Notes: generated by a model from the sequence alone, not told the origin. A DNA stretch of 37,443 bases from CAUZEO01 sp963578625 (GCA_963578625.1 CAUZEO010000010.1:1-37443); one strand, 5' to 3'; numbered from the stretch's first letter, positions 24,655-34,450 are shown. Translations and numbers: made by a program.

Positions 24655-26628
24655 CTAATACGGCGACGAAATTGCCGCCTTGCTCAAAAATGTGACTCCG
24701 ACGCCGATGGTCGTGATCAAACCCGCGCCGCATGCGAACCCTGCCGCGACGACCGGCACGTACTGCCGCCAGCGCAGGCCCAATTTCCGCTGGAAGTAGT
24801 ACCTGCCGATCAACGCGCCGATAAACTGCGGTATGATGACATGCGGCAAGCTCTGACCGAGTCCCCGGACCACGCCGTACACGAAGAACACCGGCATACC
24901 GATCCCCGACAATACCGCGAACAACAGCACCCCGAACCCCCCGCCGGCCGCCAGGTATTTCCAGTTAAACGCTTCTTCGAATATCGAATATTCACCCAGC
25001 GTCGCTGAGTACATGATGCATTGGTTGCGCGCTTGAAGTTCCCACATCTTGTCGGCGAACGGATAGACAGCCGAGGGGACTTCCGCCAGGCCCCAGATGA
25101 AATTTGCGAAGAAAATCGAGCTGATCAGAATGATGGGGTACAGGATGAAGCTGGCCTTCCAGATGCTGGTGAACTTGGTGCCGGTTAATTCGCACTGGCG
25201 GTAAAAAACGGTCATCATGCCGTAATTGGCCATCGGCATGGGGATGAACCAGACGGCAACGCCTTTATATCCGCTGAAGATCAAGGTCGCCTCGCGGATG
25301 AAAGGGATCTCCACGACCTCACCGACAATCCCTTCCAGTCGGGCCGTGGCGTAGCTGATCAGGGGCGTGTATACGAAACCGAGGAAAAGCATGACCGCGA
25401 CAACCCCTTTGTGCCAGTCAATGAGGTAGCCGGCGACCACGATATAGATTGCAGTGGTGAGCAGGTAGCAGGTGAAGACGATCCAGAACCGGATGTCGCC
25501 GCGGCCCGCGGGAGGCTCGCTGATCATCGACACCGTGCGCTCCGTTTCGCGCTTTCTGCGCCAGTGGTGCAGCGATCGGACCATCTGCCAAATACCCGCT
25601 CCCGCGATTACCAGCGACACTCCGATCGTGAAACTGAAGTAGAAATCGACATTGTTCTTGTACATCGTGATGACCGTATCGTCTCCGGTCGCCCATGAAT
25701 CGAGAATTCCAACGGAGTGCAAAATGGGATTGGCGACCATGGTGATGATTAATCCGACAAAACTGCCGACCATGGCAAAGAACGGCAGCACCATGCCCAT
25801 CAGGAGGTTGCCCAGATCCCAGGACATCCCCGTGGCCACCGCGGGTAATAACGCATCGGTCTTGGTGGTAAAGTCGCTGAAGGGAATCGGCAGCAGCATA
25901 ATGGGTTTGTCGAGCAGCGCACCGGTCACCGTGGGTAGCAGCAGGTAGATTGCTCCGAACGTCAGCCCGATGGCTCCCCCGATCGAAAAGACCCTCCACC
26001 GCCACGAGGTTTCCGGATCGCCGGACGTATCGTCCGCATCGGTGGCCAGCGCCATCACGCCTTGCGCCCCGATGGGGGCCAGCGGAAACGGCAGCTTTTC
26101 GGTGTCGCTGGCCACGCGAAACAATCCGTACCCGAGAACGAGATTGCTGATCTGACTGAAAAACGTTCCAAACACGACCAATCCGATCGCCGGCAACCAG
26201 TCGCGATGAAAGAATGTGCGATTTTCGTACGACTCCGACTCGATGGGGGGCGCCCACCAATGGGGCAAGTACTCCGCGATGCCTGCTTCTCTCGCCGCAT
26301 CGGACGCCACGAAGAACTGGTGCCACAGCAGGCCGGAAAACGGCACGGAGAGTGCAGCACCGGACATGAAGAAGAGCACGAAAATCTCGGCGCGCTTCAA
26401 GTTGCGATGCGCTCGCCGGGCAACCTCAATGAAGAGAATTACCGTGACCCACTGCGCGGCCGGTCCGATGCCCTGGCCGGCCAGCAGGCTCATGTACATC
26501 GCCCCCGGCATGATGAGCAGGGCGATGAAGATGGCCGCAAAAAAGCTGGACCAGGTGAAGCCATCCTCAAAGTGCGAGGGCACCTCCATCGCGCTCCGAA
26601 ACTCTTCAATTTCCCGATCAGTCTTCAT
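24655..26628 (-). CDS. OPT-like polytopic membrane transporter
   Basis: A 657-residue protein with many hydrophobic segments, such as FFAAIFIALLIMPGAMYMSLLAG (first), GLTFGAIYLLLPTVTGALL and FILYPIILISSIFFANFIWGL. Loop motifs PFPLAPIGAQGVMALATD and PFIREATLIFSGY recall the overall pattern of oligopeptide/metal-chelate (OPT) transporters and, more distantly, the 681-residue proteins at 18406-22510. Its start overlaps the end of the 1626-residue gene by 11 bp, and ATPase A follows at 32 bp, so it is embedded in the ABC operon. A secondary-type transporter inside an FtsX/ABC operon is unusual. Function and substrate are unknown; OPT membership is inferred from topology and remembered motifs. Confidence 0.7.
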   Translation of the reverse strand: MKTDREIEEFRSAMEVPSHFEDGFTWSSFFAAIFIALLIMPGAMYMSLLAGQGIGPAAQWVTVILFIEVARRAHRNLKRAEIFVLFFMSGAALSVPFSGLLWHQFFVASDAAREAGIAEYLPHWWAPPIESESYENRTFFHRDWLPAIGLVVFGTFFSQISNLVLGYGLFRVASDTEKLPFPLAPIGAQGVMALATDADDTSGDPETSWRWRVFSIGGAIGLTFGAIYLLLPTVTGALLDKPIMLLPIPFSDFTTKTDALLPAVATGMSWDLGNLLMGMVLPFFAMVGSFVGLIITMVANPILHSVGILDSWATGDDTVITMYKNNVDFYFSFTIGVSLVIAGAGIWQMVRSLHHWRRKRETERTVSMISEPPAGRGDIRFWIVFTCYLLTTAIYIVVAGYLIDWHKGVVAVMLFLGFVYTPLISYATARLEGIVGEVVEIPFIREATLIFSGYKGVAVWFIPMPMANYGMMTVFYRQCELTGTKFTSIWKASFILYPIILISSIFFANFIWGLAEVPSAVYPFADKMWELQARNQCIMYSATLGEYSIFEEAFNWKYLAAGGGFGVLLFAVLSGIGMPVFFVYGVVRGLGQSLPHVIIPQFIGALIGRYYFQRKLGLRWRQYVPVVAAGFACGAGLITTIGVGVTFLSKAAISSPY

Positions 26629-29600
26629 CCTGTCCCATTTCTTCCAGCGTTCGCTGCCGGTAGAGTTCCATGGCCTCTTGGCTGAGGGAGCGCCAGATCA
26701 GAAACTGGCGCCGCAGGTCGTTGAGTAGAACCTTGTTCAGCCGCCGCCAGTCTTTAGGCTGCCCGGACTGACGAACAATTTGAATGTTTACTTCGTCAAT
26801 TCCCTCCACTTCGCTAGGCGCGCTTCTCAGTTCGAACGACTGTGTCACCCCGAGGTCGAGTGGCGCCAGTGCCAGTTCGGCTTGCAGGCCCAGGTGATCC
26901 TTCTCCTCACGTACAACGGATGCGTTCTGCGCCCTGAATGTGCCGAGACCCGTGTCGGAGTAGTTGTCAAAATGCTCCTTGAGAAAGCTGACAATTCCGG
27001 TGAAATCGTACTGCGAAACGGTAAAAGGGAATACGATATTAAGCGTGTCGTTTTCCGGAGCGGGCATTCGCCAAGTGCGCATGACGCCGGGATTCGCGCT
27101 GCGCGAAGCTTTGATGGCCGGATAGATGGCGGAGACCATGACCATCGCCATGACAACAAGAATTGTGACGATCGCGTTCAATGAGGAGTAATTCATCTCG
27201 GGGACACGAAGTCCGGTGATCGGTGCAAGCATGGTGAGCATTTCAACCGATCCTTGCGCGAGAAGATACCCGGCCAGGCCGCCGATCACGGAATAGACCA
27301 TTGCCTCCGCGAAGAAGAGGCTGGCCACGTGGGCGGGCGCCAGGCCCAGCGCACTGAAACTGTAGATCTCCTTTTGCCTGTCGGAAACCGATCCCAGCAT
27401 CGTGCCGAATACAACCAGACCGCCGAGAAGCAGGGGGAAGAGCAGGGTCCTGATGTTGCCGGCCTGGACAATCGGCCCCAGGAGGTGGCGGTATACGCCA
27501 TCGGATCGGGTTGCACTCACCGGATGGCGCAACATGCGCGCGATGTCCTGCACAATGACCTCGGCGGTTGCGTGATCCGGGGTGTAGAGGTTCATCGAGC
27601 GCAGGTTTGCGCCCATTCCGCGGGCAGCCGCGCTGGACACGATGGCAACCGAATCCGGCAATAATACGGCCCAGTTCGGGTTTCGTTGAAGCATTCCCAC
27701 GCCTTCTTTTTCAGAAGCGGGCCTTGCGTCCCAACTGATGACCTTGTTGCTGATATCCTGAAAATCGACAGGGAGAATGTTGCTGTTGTCCATGTCGGTG
27801 ACGGTTGCGAACTTTGAGGAATTCAGAAATGGCCCGACCTCGAGCGTGTGTCCGCCCAGGATGGCCGGATCGCCCGGCCCGAGGCCCAGCCGTTCACCAA
27901 TTTCCTTCGTTACAAATACCGTTCCGTCGATGTCCTTCATCGCCCCGCCCAGAAGTTCAAGGAGATCGTCGCGATGCAGCAGTTCCTCGCTGTCCAACCC
28001 AAGGACACCGCGAAGCGGCACCGGTCGCGTACCGTTCTCTTGGGTGATCGCCAGGGCGCGATCGCGCCAATCCGAAGTTACCCAGTACCGCGGGCAGATC
28101 GTAGCCACCGCGGACCATCGCCCTTTGAACACTTCGAGAATCGGCTCCGGTAGGGTCCTCCAGTTCACCTGGTGAAAGAAAACTCCGGCGTAGGAGGGCG
28201 CGGAGCGGAGAAAGATGCGGATCACACCGGTTTGTACGCCAAACGACGCGAAACAAAGAATCGTGAACGTCAGCAGTATAATCGTGGTTGAGGTCAGGGC
28301 GGTGCGAAGAGGCCGCCGCCGCATTGTGGACACCCCCATCGACACCGCTGCAAACATGGTGCCGAACCGTGATACGTCCGCGGCATGCACTGTTGCGGTC
28401 ATCCCTTGCAGTACTTTCAGCTCCGCTTCGAACTTCCGCATGATGATGAAAATGACCATGCCGGATAGCACCAGGATTCCGAAACCAAGGAATATGATGA
28501 CCGGCGTCTTCGATACGGAAAATGCAGGATGACTTACGAAAAGCAGGAGAAACGTAATTGTGAAGATGCCCGCAAACCCGATGATCTGCTTGTACACATT
28601 GACCGCTCCAATGAGCAGCCGCTCCAGAATGAATGCGAATGGCACTGACAGAGCCAGCAATACGAGCACCGCATGCACCAGGTCTTCCATCGAGTTGCGC
28701 ACGTTCGTGTAGACGGCTCGTTCGGCCAGGAGCGCGGATGCCGCGGTTGCCTCCTTCTCCGAAACGGCGTCGATTTGATTCATGGAAAGCAGCAGGTCTT
28801 CCGTCCGGCCATGCAACTCCTCAATCGAGGTGTTCATGATGGATCGGTCCCGCAGGATTTTCATCCGGGATTCATTCACCCGCCATAAGTCAGTAGCTGC
28901 CTGGGCTGTACCGGCAATCGCCGGGTAGGGTCCGTTCGCCGCGACACCGGTACCTTGATGCCCTTCAGCCGGATCCCTGTCCGTCGTTTTGACGGCCCGC
29001 TCCGCATTCCCTCCATGAACCGGAGGCCCGTTCAGTAAAACGATGGAAGCATCCAGGCCGAAGAGTTTGACGGTGTCTACTTTCGGCTCACAAAACCAGA
29101 ATGCAATCCCGTCCTCCACGCCGGTGTTGGATCGTTCCTCGCCCAGAACTGCGTCTGACTTGCCGATCATGAACTTCGGCAGACCGAGTTGCACCTGGGG
29201 CGGCATGACCAGGGCTCCATGGCCGCAACGCACCAGGTTCAGCCGTTCCTTGATTGTGTTCTTGGACGTTAAATCCGTTGCGTGGCTGACCCGGCCGTCC
29301 GCTGAGAATTTCGCGCCGAAAACAAAGTTGTCCACCACGTTCGGAGTGTCATAGAGAGGGCCGATCGTGTACGCGCCATTTGCATCGGTGAGGACCACCT
29401 GGAAATCGTCGTACGCGTAGGGCTTGTGCGAAACGAAATCCCGCGGTGGATGGCTGCGCCGCACCTGGATCGCCACGCCCGACAGCGGACTGTTCACTTC
29501 CTGACCGCGACTGCGCACCATGGCCATTGCGCCGGTGACATGGTCCTTGGCATAAACCGGTGCGATGTAGGTTTGCTCAGATTCGATGGAACTCGCCTGC

Positions 29601-31498
29601 GAAAGGTTTTGATGGGCTGCAACACCGGCAATCAACGCGCCCAGCTGGTCCGCCTGGCGTCGGATGTTTGACAAGTTGAGTCGATCCAGTGTGTCGTCCG
29701 GCGTGCCCTCACGCCGCAGGTCCTCCTGCACCGTGCACAGGGCTACGTTGTAGATCCCCAGGGTTCCCGCAAAGGCGCCACCGTGTATCAGCTCGGGTGC
29801 CGACCAGATTAAATCCGCCGGATTCAAAGTCAGGTCAACCGTGCCGGATTCGAAGCCAGGCAGGGCCCGGCCCGAGTCGGACAAATCGTCAATGACGTAG
29901 CTGAACGTGCGCTGGACTTTGCTGTAGACGCCGGGCACATCGCGGTTCCCTCGAAACGTCGAGCTATTGCCGATCACTAGTCCCCAGCGGTCGGTTCGGT
30001 CCCCCAACAGGAATGAGATGTGCAGCATGGGCAGCATGGCGCCCATCCGTTGGTCGATCCGGTCTTCCGCGTCAAGAGACCGGCCCACCAGATCGAGTTC
30101 AATTCGCCGGGCCTGCAGGTCGGTGCGGACCCGATCCAGGCTCTCGTTCGCCACGCCGTTTACATCATCCGAAAATTCTTTGCGCACGAGGGCCCGGCGC
30201 AGGTTGTTCCACACATCTTTATCCGCCTGCAGAGCATCGATCGACTCCGAAAGTTCCCCAAGCATCGCTGTGTTTTCATTGTCTGCCGCGCGCTGATCGC
30301 GCAATGAGAACATCGCAATACCCAGATCGGTTGCGCGATTGGCCGCGACAAGTTGAAGTCTTCGCAGGAGTTCGTCTCTCGCGGGATGTTTTCTGTGTTC
30401 GTCGCTCAGTGGATCGTTTTCGTTCAGCAAGTCCTGCAAATCATCCAGAAATCCAGTCTCGGTTTTGTGGCTGGTCGCCCGGGCCGCCAGCCCCGACTTC
30501 TTGGCGTCCAGGGCACGGTACAACGCCATCGCGCCCGCATTGCCCCGCGCACGGCTATCCAGAAAGGCTACCAGGATGTGGCGGCGCTTGTTTGCAGGAG
30601 TATTGCGGACCAGTTCTTCGGCAACTTGCAAAAGTGCTGCGCAGGTGGCGGCTCCGCGTGCGCCGGGAGTTCGATTCGGGATTTCCCCAAAGCTGTCCAG
30701 CGATGCCGCCAGAAGGATCAACTCTTCCTTTTCTGCGAAGCGGTAGACGGGGTTCGTGCCGGGGATGAACCCGAGTACGTTCCGGCCAACCGCCTGGCGC
30801 CAGACAATTTGGCTGTGAATCGTCGCCCGCTTGCCCGCCTCGAGATCTGCAGGGGCTCCTTCGTAATAGAACCGTGGAAGATTTGCGTTTGCGTTTGCAT
30901 GATGAGTTTGCTCCGAACGCAGTTCGTCACCCGGCGTAAAGATGACCGCAACGGCTCCCAGTCGAAACGCGCGCATCCATTCCCGGCCCGCACGATACTC
31001 CATCACGACGATGCAGCCATGCGGCGAGCGTTCCCCAAAAACCTTCGGTGTGCCAAGTCGCGCATGATAGATTGGACCGCTGATTCCGTCGGGGCCGGTG
31101 ATGGGGGGAATGATCCCGTTGGGGCGCATCGGCAGGAGCGGTAGGGTCCGGTGGGGCAGCCCCGATTCATCGCCCAACTCCATTTCGCACCGAAGAATCT
31201 GCGTCTGCGCCGCAACAAAATCCTGCTCGATCACTTCATCCAAGCCAATATCGCGCAGGCGTTGAGCAACATACTCGGCGGCTCGCCTATATTCATCGGT
31301 ACCGGTCAACCTGTGCGGCGCCTGGGTTAGTTGAAGGCAGTCCGTTTTGAAGTCGTCTACCTCTACCGCGTTTACGTTGAACGTCAGCAGGAGCAAGATT
31401 GCAAGGGTGTGAGCAACAGGGGGCAAAGCGATGACTCGATGTGCGGTACTGCGTAGAATCCTCTTTGATTTCGCGACCTGATATTGGCGGAACAGCAT
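26618..31498 (-). CDS. giant fusion: degenerate M28 peptidase domain + FtsX-type permease
   Basis: A 1626-residue membrane protein. Residues about 22-45 are a signal/anchor segment (HTLAILLLLTFNVNAVEV). Residues about 50-340 resemble a PA-inserted M28 aminopeptidase, but every metal site looks lost: HxD is Ser266-Leu-Asp268, the Asp of PGADD is Arg281 (PGARGAAT), and the EE pair is Ser315-Arg316 (FLDSRARG). Residues about 663-740 look like a carboxypeptidase-regulatory beta-sandwich (SPLSGVAIQVRRS, then VVLTDANGAYTIGP). Three helices follow (about 945-1030), then an FtsX/MacB-type permease: first helix after MRRRPLRTALTSTTIILLTF (about 1060), a large periplasmic domain, and three helices at about 1348-1470. 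The ATG overlaps the ATPase B stop (TAATG), implying translational coupling. Probably a mechanotransducing ABC permease with an extracytoplasmic binding domain. Confidence 0.8.
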   Translation of the reverse strand: MLFRQYQVAKSKRILRSTAHRVIALPPVAHTLAILLLLTFNVNAVEVDDFKTDCLQLTQAPHRLTGTDEYRRAAEYVAQRLRDIGLDEVIEQDFVAAQTQILRCEMELGDESGLPHRTLPLLPMRPNGIIPPITGPDGISGPIYHARLGTPKVFGERSPHGCIVVMEYRAGREWMRAFRLGAVAVIFTPGDELRSEQTHHANANANLPRFYYEGAPADLEAGKRATIHSQIVWRQAVGRNVLGFIPGTNPVYRFAEKEELILLAASLDSFGEIPNRTPGARGAATCAALLQVAEELVRNTPANKRRHILVAFLDSRARGNAGAMALYRALDAKKSGLAARATSHKTETGFLDDLQDLLNENDPLSDEHRKHPARDELLRRLQLVAANRATDLGIAMFSLRDQRAADNENTAMLGELSESIDALQADKDVWNNLRRALVRKEFSDDVNGVANESLDRVRTDLQARRIELDLVGRSLDAEDRIDQRMGAMLPMLHISFLLGDRTDRWGLVIGNSSTFRGNRDVPGVYSKVQRTFSYVIDDLSDSGRALPGFESGTVDLTLNPADLIWSAPELIHGGAFAGTLGIYNVALCTVQEDLRREGTPDDTLDRLNLSNIRRQADQLGALIAGVAAHQNLSQASSIESEQTYIAPVYAKDHVTGAMAMVRSRGQEVNSPLSGVAIQVRRSHPPRDFVSHKPYAYDDFQVVLTDANGAYTIGPLYDTPNVVDNFVFGAKFSADGRVSHATDLTSKNTIKERLNLVRCGHGALVMPPQVQLGLPKFMIGKSDAVLGEERSNTGVEDGIAFWFCEPKVDTVKLFGLDASIVLLNGPPVHGGNAERAVKTTDRDPAEGHQGTGVAANGPYPAIAGTAQAATDLWRVNESRMKILRDRSIMNTSIEELHGRTEDLLLSMNQIDAVSEKEATAASALLAERAVYTNVRNSMEDLVHAVLVLLALSVPFAFILERLLIGAVNVYKQIIGFAGIFTITFLLLFVSHPAFSVSKTPVIIFLGFGILVLSGMVIFIIMRKFEAELKVLQGMTATVHAADVSRFGTMFAAVSMGVSTMRRRPLRTALTSTTIILLTFTILCFASFGVQTGVIRIFLRSAPSYAGVFFHQVNWRTLPEPILEVFKGRWSAVATICPRYWVTSDWRDRALAITQENGTRPVPLRGVLGLDSEELLHRDDLLELLGGAMKDIDGTVFVTKEIGERLGLGPGDPAILGGHTLEVGPFLNSSKFATVTDMDNSNILPVDFQDISNKVISWDARPASEKEGVGMLQRNPNWAVLLPDSVAIVSSAAARGMGANLRSMNLYTPDHATAEVIVQDIARMLRHPVSATRSDGVYRHLLGPIVQAGNIRTLLFPLLLGGLVVFGTMLGSVSDRQKEIYSFSALGLAPAHVASLFFAEAMVYSVIGGLAGYLLAQGSVEMLTMLAPITGLRVPEMNYSSLNAIVTILVVMAMVMVSAIYPAIKASRSANPGVMRTWRMPAPENDTLNIVFPFTVSQYDFTGIVSFLKEHFDNYSDTGLGTFRAQNASVVREEKDHLGLQAELALAPLDLGVTQSFELRSAPSEVEGIDEVNIQIVRQSGQPKDWRRLNKVLLNDLRRQFLIWRSLSQEAMELYRQRTLEEMGQDED

Positions 31499-32250
31499 TA
31501 CTGTTGTTCGCCCCCGATCGTTCCGACTTCGATATGGACCTCGTCGCGTTTGGCAATGCGGTCCACTCTTCCGTCACGAATCCAGATCAGGCGATTGCAA
31601 ATGTCCAGCATGCGATGGTCGTGGGTGGCGCAAATGATCGTCACGCCGCGATCTGTATTCAATTGGCGCAGGATCCGCAGGATTCCGCTGCCGGTCTTTA
31701 AATCGAGATTGGCTGTCGGTTCGTCGCAGAGAAGAATACTGGGGTTGTTTGCCATGGACCGTGCGATTGCGACGCGCTGCTGCTGCCCGCCGGACATTTC
31801 GATGGGCCGGTGGAACCACCGATCTGCGAGGCCCACGAGTTCCAGCAGTTCCATGCCTCTGTGTCGGGCTTCGTCCGGCGGCACATCGGCAAAAGCCATC
31901 GGCGTCGTCACGTTCTCCAGCGCAGTCATGTAGGTGATTAAGTTGTACGACTGAAATATGTACCCAATCTTCCTGCACCGGAGAAAAGCCAACTCTACGG
32001 CGGTCAGCTGCGCGACATCTACTTCATCGATAAAGACCCGGCCGCCGGTAGCTCCGTCCAATCCGCCGATCATGTTGAAGAACGTGCTCTTGCCCGATCC
32101 TGACGGACCCATCACGGATATGAATTCACCCGTATAGATTTCGACATCGATACCGCGCAGCGCCTCGGTAACTACGTTTTTCACCTGGTAGTGCTTCGTA
32201 AGACCCACGGTGCGGATGATCACGCGCAGGGTCGCGTCATCCGACGGCAT
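31498..32250 (-). CDS. ABC transporter ATP-binding protein, MacB/LolD type (ATPase B)
   Basis: A 250-residue ATPase. Walker A GPSGSGKS is at 48-55, followed by GYIFQSYNLITYM (Q-loop), signature MSGGQQQRVAIARSM (Met replaces the usual Leu), Walker B ILLCDEPTANLD and H-loop ATHDH. It is closest within the window to ATPase A (23876-24622) and shares its C-terminal tail. It lies between the FtsX permease (29 bp gap) and the giant fusion (1-bp overlap), so it most likely energises one or both. The ATG at 32250 was chosen because the upstream in-frame extension is antisense-frame read-through of the permease gene. It acts on the cytoplasmic face of the inner membrane. Confidence 0.93.
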   Translation of the reverse strand: MPSDDATLRVIIRTVGLTKHYQVKNVVTEALRGIDVEIYTGEFISVMGPSGSGKSTFFNMIGGLDGATGGRVFIDEVDVAQLTAVELAFLRCRKIGYIFQSYNLITYMTALENVTTPMAFADVPPDEARHRGMELLELVGLADRWFHRPIEMSGGQQQRVAIARSMANNPSILLCDEPTANLDLKTGSGILRILRQLNTDRGVTIICATHDHRMLDICNRLIWIRDGRVDRIAKRDEVHIEVGTIGGEQQ

Positions 32251-32279
32251 CGTTTTTCTTGAAATCGATGTGTCTCGCC

Positions 32280-33773
32280 TCATTCCACCCGCATCGCTTC
32301 CATCGGCGCCAGCCTCGCTGCCTGAAGAGCGGGAATGACAGTGGACAAAGCTGCCAGGATCACACCGAGAAAAAGGGCGGCTCCAACTGCCAGCAACAAA
32401 GAAAAGGTTGGAATGGCCCCGGCAAGCAGGGAGCCGAATGTTCCGAACATCCTGCTCATTCCGATTGTAAGCCCAACCAGCGCTCCAAGAAGTCCACCGA
32501 AGAAACCCAGCATGCAGGCTTCGAGAATGAATGCCAGCGCGATGAACCCATCCAACGCCCCGAGGCACTTCATGGTCGCAATTTCTCGAAAGCGTTGGGT
32601 GACTGACATGAGCATGGCGTTGGTAATACCCACCATGCAGACGATCAATGATACGCCGATAAGCCAGATCATCCGCTGATCCAAAATTCGGCGATCGGCC
32701 GAATCGCGCACCCACGCCACCGAAGCGAGGGCTTGCTCCTCGCGGTAAATCCTGGATAACTCTCGGAGACGTTCCCGGGACAGATCCTCGGCACGGAATC
32801 CGGTTTCGGTCATTCTCTGCAGGAACCACGATGCGTTGGAGCCGCTGCCGAGAAAGCGCCAGAGGAGCTTCGGATCGATTTCCCCAGGAAGAATATCCAA
32901 CCTCTGCGCGATGGCAATCTGCATGGCGTCGGAGTCGATGGTTTGCTCGATGCGCTTCACGTCGAGCATCTCGCGAGCCTGGGGCGCAACCCGATCGGCA
33001 GTCGTTGCATCAAGCTGAAAGCCCGCTTCACGAACCTGGTTGCCGAATTCACCTTCCGCGTCAGACAACGCCTCAATCATCGAACGCCCGTCCAAAGACG
33101 TGGCAAGTCGATTCGCCGCTTCCAGCCACCCGGTCCGGATTTGCTCGGAACGGGCGCGAGTTGTCGGCCACGCTTCGAGAAAGCGATGCAAGGTTTCGGT
33201 GGTGACGGGCAGCTTGAGTGACGGCATTGTCGCAAGTTCTGTTTCAAAGCGTTGGAGGTGTTCCGGTTCGCGTAACCACCCGAATACGCCGTATCCTTCG
33301 GCGTCATGTAAAAGTCTCCGGCGCTGACCGTAGTTCAAACGTTCCAACCAGGTAACGATTGCGGTCGCTTGTGCTGCCTGTTCCGTCAACTCCGTTATCG
33401 TCGCATCGCTGAAGCCGCCCATCGACTGTAATTCGGAAGGGATGGTCTCCTCCTCGCCGGCTGCTGCCAGGCGAGAAAGTACTTGCTCTTCTGTGCCCGC
33501 TTGAGAGAGGTGGGTCGCGAGGTTGGCCGCGGTGTGGAGTTCCTTTATTCGTTCATCCAACCGTCCCGCCACGCTGTTCTTGAGCATCGATTCACTGAGG
33601 GTGTTCATGAGGAACGCAATAGCCACCACGATGACAAGGATTGTGACGACGGAGCGGCCCAATCGATGGCGCATTCCGTTGATCGTCATGCTCAGCGTTC
33701 GAAGGAAGCCGAGCCGGGCCTGATCCTGGATGTCGATCCGCTTCAATGTGTTGTCCTCATCCGGTGGCAGCAT
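32280..33773 (-). CDS. FtsX/MacB-type ABC permease
   Basis: A 497-residue permease with four predicted helices in the MacB/LolC arrangement. Helix 1 is in GRSVVTILVIVVAIAFLMNTL (about 38-58). A periplasmic domain of about 310 residues, mostly helical and rich in acidic/Arg residues, follows. Three C-terminal helices lie within the FtsX domain (about 368-497), with VTQRFREIATMKCLGALDGFI, the typical coupling-helix loop (RxxEIxxMKxLGA), and an ending QAARLAPMEAMRVE. The family uses ATP hydrolysis to move a periplasmic domain rather than pump through the membrane. It is first in the operon; the ATG at 33773 has no Shine-Dalgarno. The periplasmic domain matches nothing I recognise. Confidence 0.9.
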   Translation of the reverse strand: MLPPDEDNTLKRIDIQDQARLGFLRTLSMTINGMRHRLGRSVVTILVIVVAIAFLMNTLSESMLKNSVAGRLDERIKELHTAANLATHLSQAGTEEQVLSRLAAAGEEETIPSELQSMGGFSDATITELTEQAAQATAIVTWLERLNYGQRRRLLHDAEGYGVFGWLREPEHLQRFETELATMPSLKLPVTTETLHRFLEAWPTTRARSEQIRTGWLEAANRLATSLDGRSMIEALSDAEGEFGNQVREAGFQLDATTADRVAPQAREMLDVKRIEQTIDSDAMQIAIAQRLDILPGEIDPKLLWRFLGSGSNASWFLQRMTETGFRAEDLSRERLRELSRIYREEQALASVAWVRDSADRRILDQRMIWLIGVSLIVCMVGITNAMLMSVTQRFREIATMKCLGALDGFIALAFILEACMLGFFGGLLGALVGLTIGMSRMFGTFGSLLAGAIPTFSLLLAVGAALFLGVILAALSTVIPALQAARLAPMEAMRVE

Positions 33774-33875
33774 AGCGTAGCATTTGGCCCGTTTTCCAGC
33801 TCAATTCAAAGAGCAGGCACTTTGCGGCAACGCCCCAAGACCGGCTGAGCCGAAACAAAAAAGCAAGTAGGCCCT

Positions 33876-34374
33876 CTACCCTTTAAGGCTTTCGAACCCA
33901 GGCGAGGATATACAGCTCAGCATGGTTTTTGTGCGCATCAAGATCGTGCCGTCCGCGATGGCAGGAGAGGCATAAATACTTTCATCCATTTTGTTTTCTG
34001 CAAGGATCTCGAATCTGTCATCTGCTTTAAGTACGACCTCGTTGCCGGATGTGCCTGAGGCATAGAGTTTGTCGTCCCCCGCGACCAACGATGCGATACA
34101 CCCTCCATAGGGTAGACGATGCCGCCAAAATGCCTTCTCATCGGCCGGATCGACACAGCTCATTATTCCCGAATCGGCCAAAATGTACAGCCTCCCACGA
34201 TATAATACCGGTGAAACGCAACCGGGTGCGTCCCCGAGGATTCCCATAGCGATGTTACCATCATGTCACGGCCTGCGCCGGATAGTTCGAGTCCGAATAC
34301 CAGAAAAGGTGGGGCCAGTTCTCCGACCACGCAGCGGGCGGCGCGAGGAGGCACAAGATGGGTAGGGCAAGCAT
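33876..34374 (-). pseudogene. PQQ-like beta-propeller protein, internal deletion/frameshift
   Basis: The minus strand from ATG 34374 encodes a signal peptide and the usual propeller opening (MLALPILCLLAPPAAWSENW) but ends at a TGA (34261-34263) after 37 residues. A second frame (34247-33876, 123 residues) then gives two or three C-terminal blades: CVSPVLYRGRLYILADSGIMSC, then SPAIADGTILMRTKTMLSCIS. Proteins of this type (BamB-like PQQ_2 repeats) normally have about 400 residues beginning with a signal peptide and (E/D)NWPxxRGP, so most of the propeller is missing between the two pieces. The 3' piece could be a free short gene, but the matching 5' piece 13 bp away makes a deletion pseudogene more likely. 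Confidence 0.65.
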
Positions 34375-34450
34375 TGGCCGAATTCTATGCACATAAGCAG
34401 ATAAATTCATTGAACTGCCCTATTTGACCAAGTCGTTGACGACTCGCTAT

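Noticed and set aside
25418..26326. Minus-strand 302-codon frame inside the OPT-like gene
   Set aside because: It overlaps a polytopic membrane protein in the same direction but another frame. Its composition is His/Arg-rich with no domain, as expected of a shadow frame.
30013..31144. Plus-strand frames of 251 and 263 codons
   Set aside because: They are antisense to the 1626-residue fusion protein and Arg/Pro/Ser-rich; shadow frames.
32251..32829. 193-residue N-terminal extension of ATPase B
   Set aside because: It runs through the FtsX permease gene in another frame. The ATPase homology starts at the ATG at 32250, 29 bp after the permease stop.
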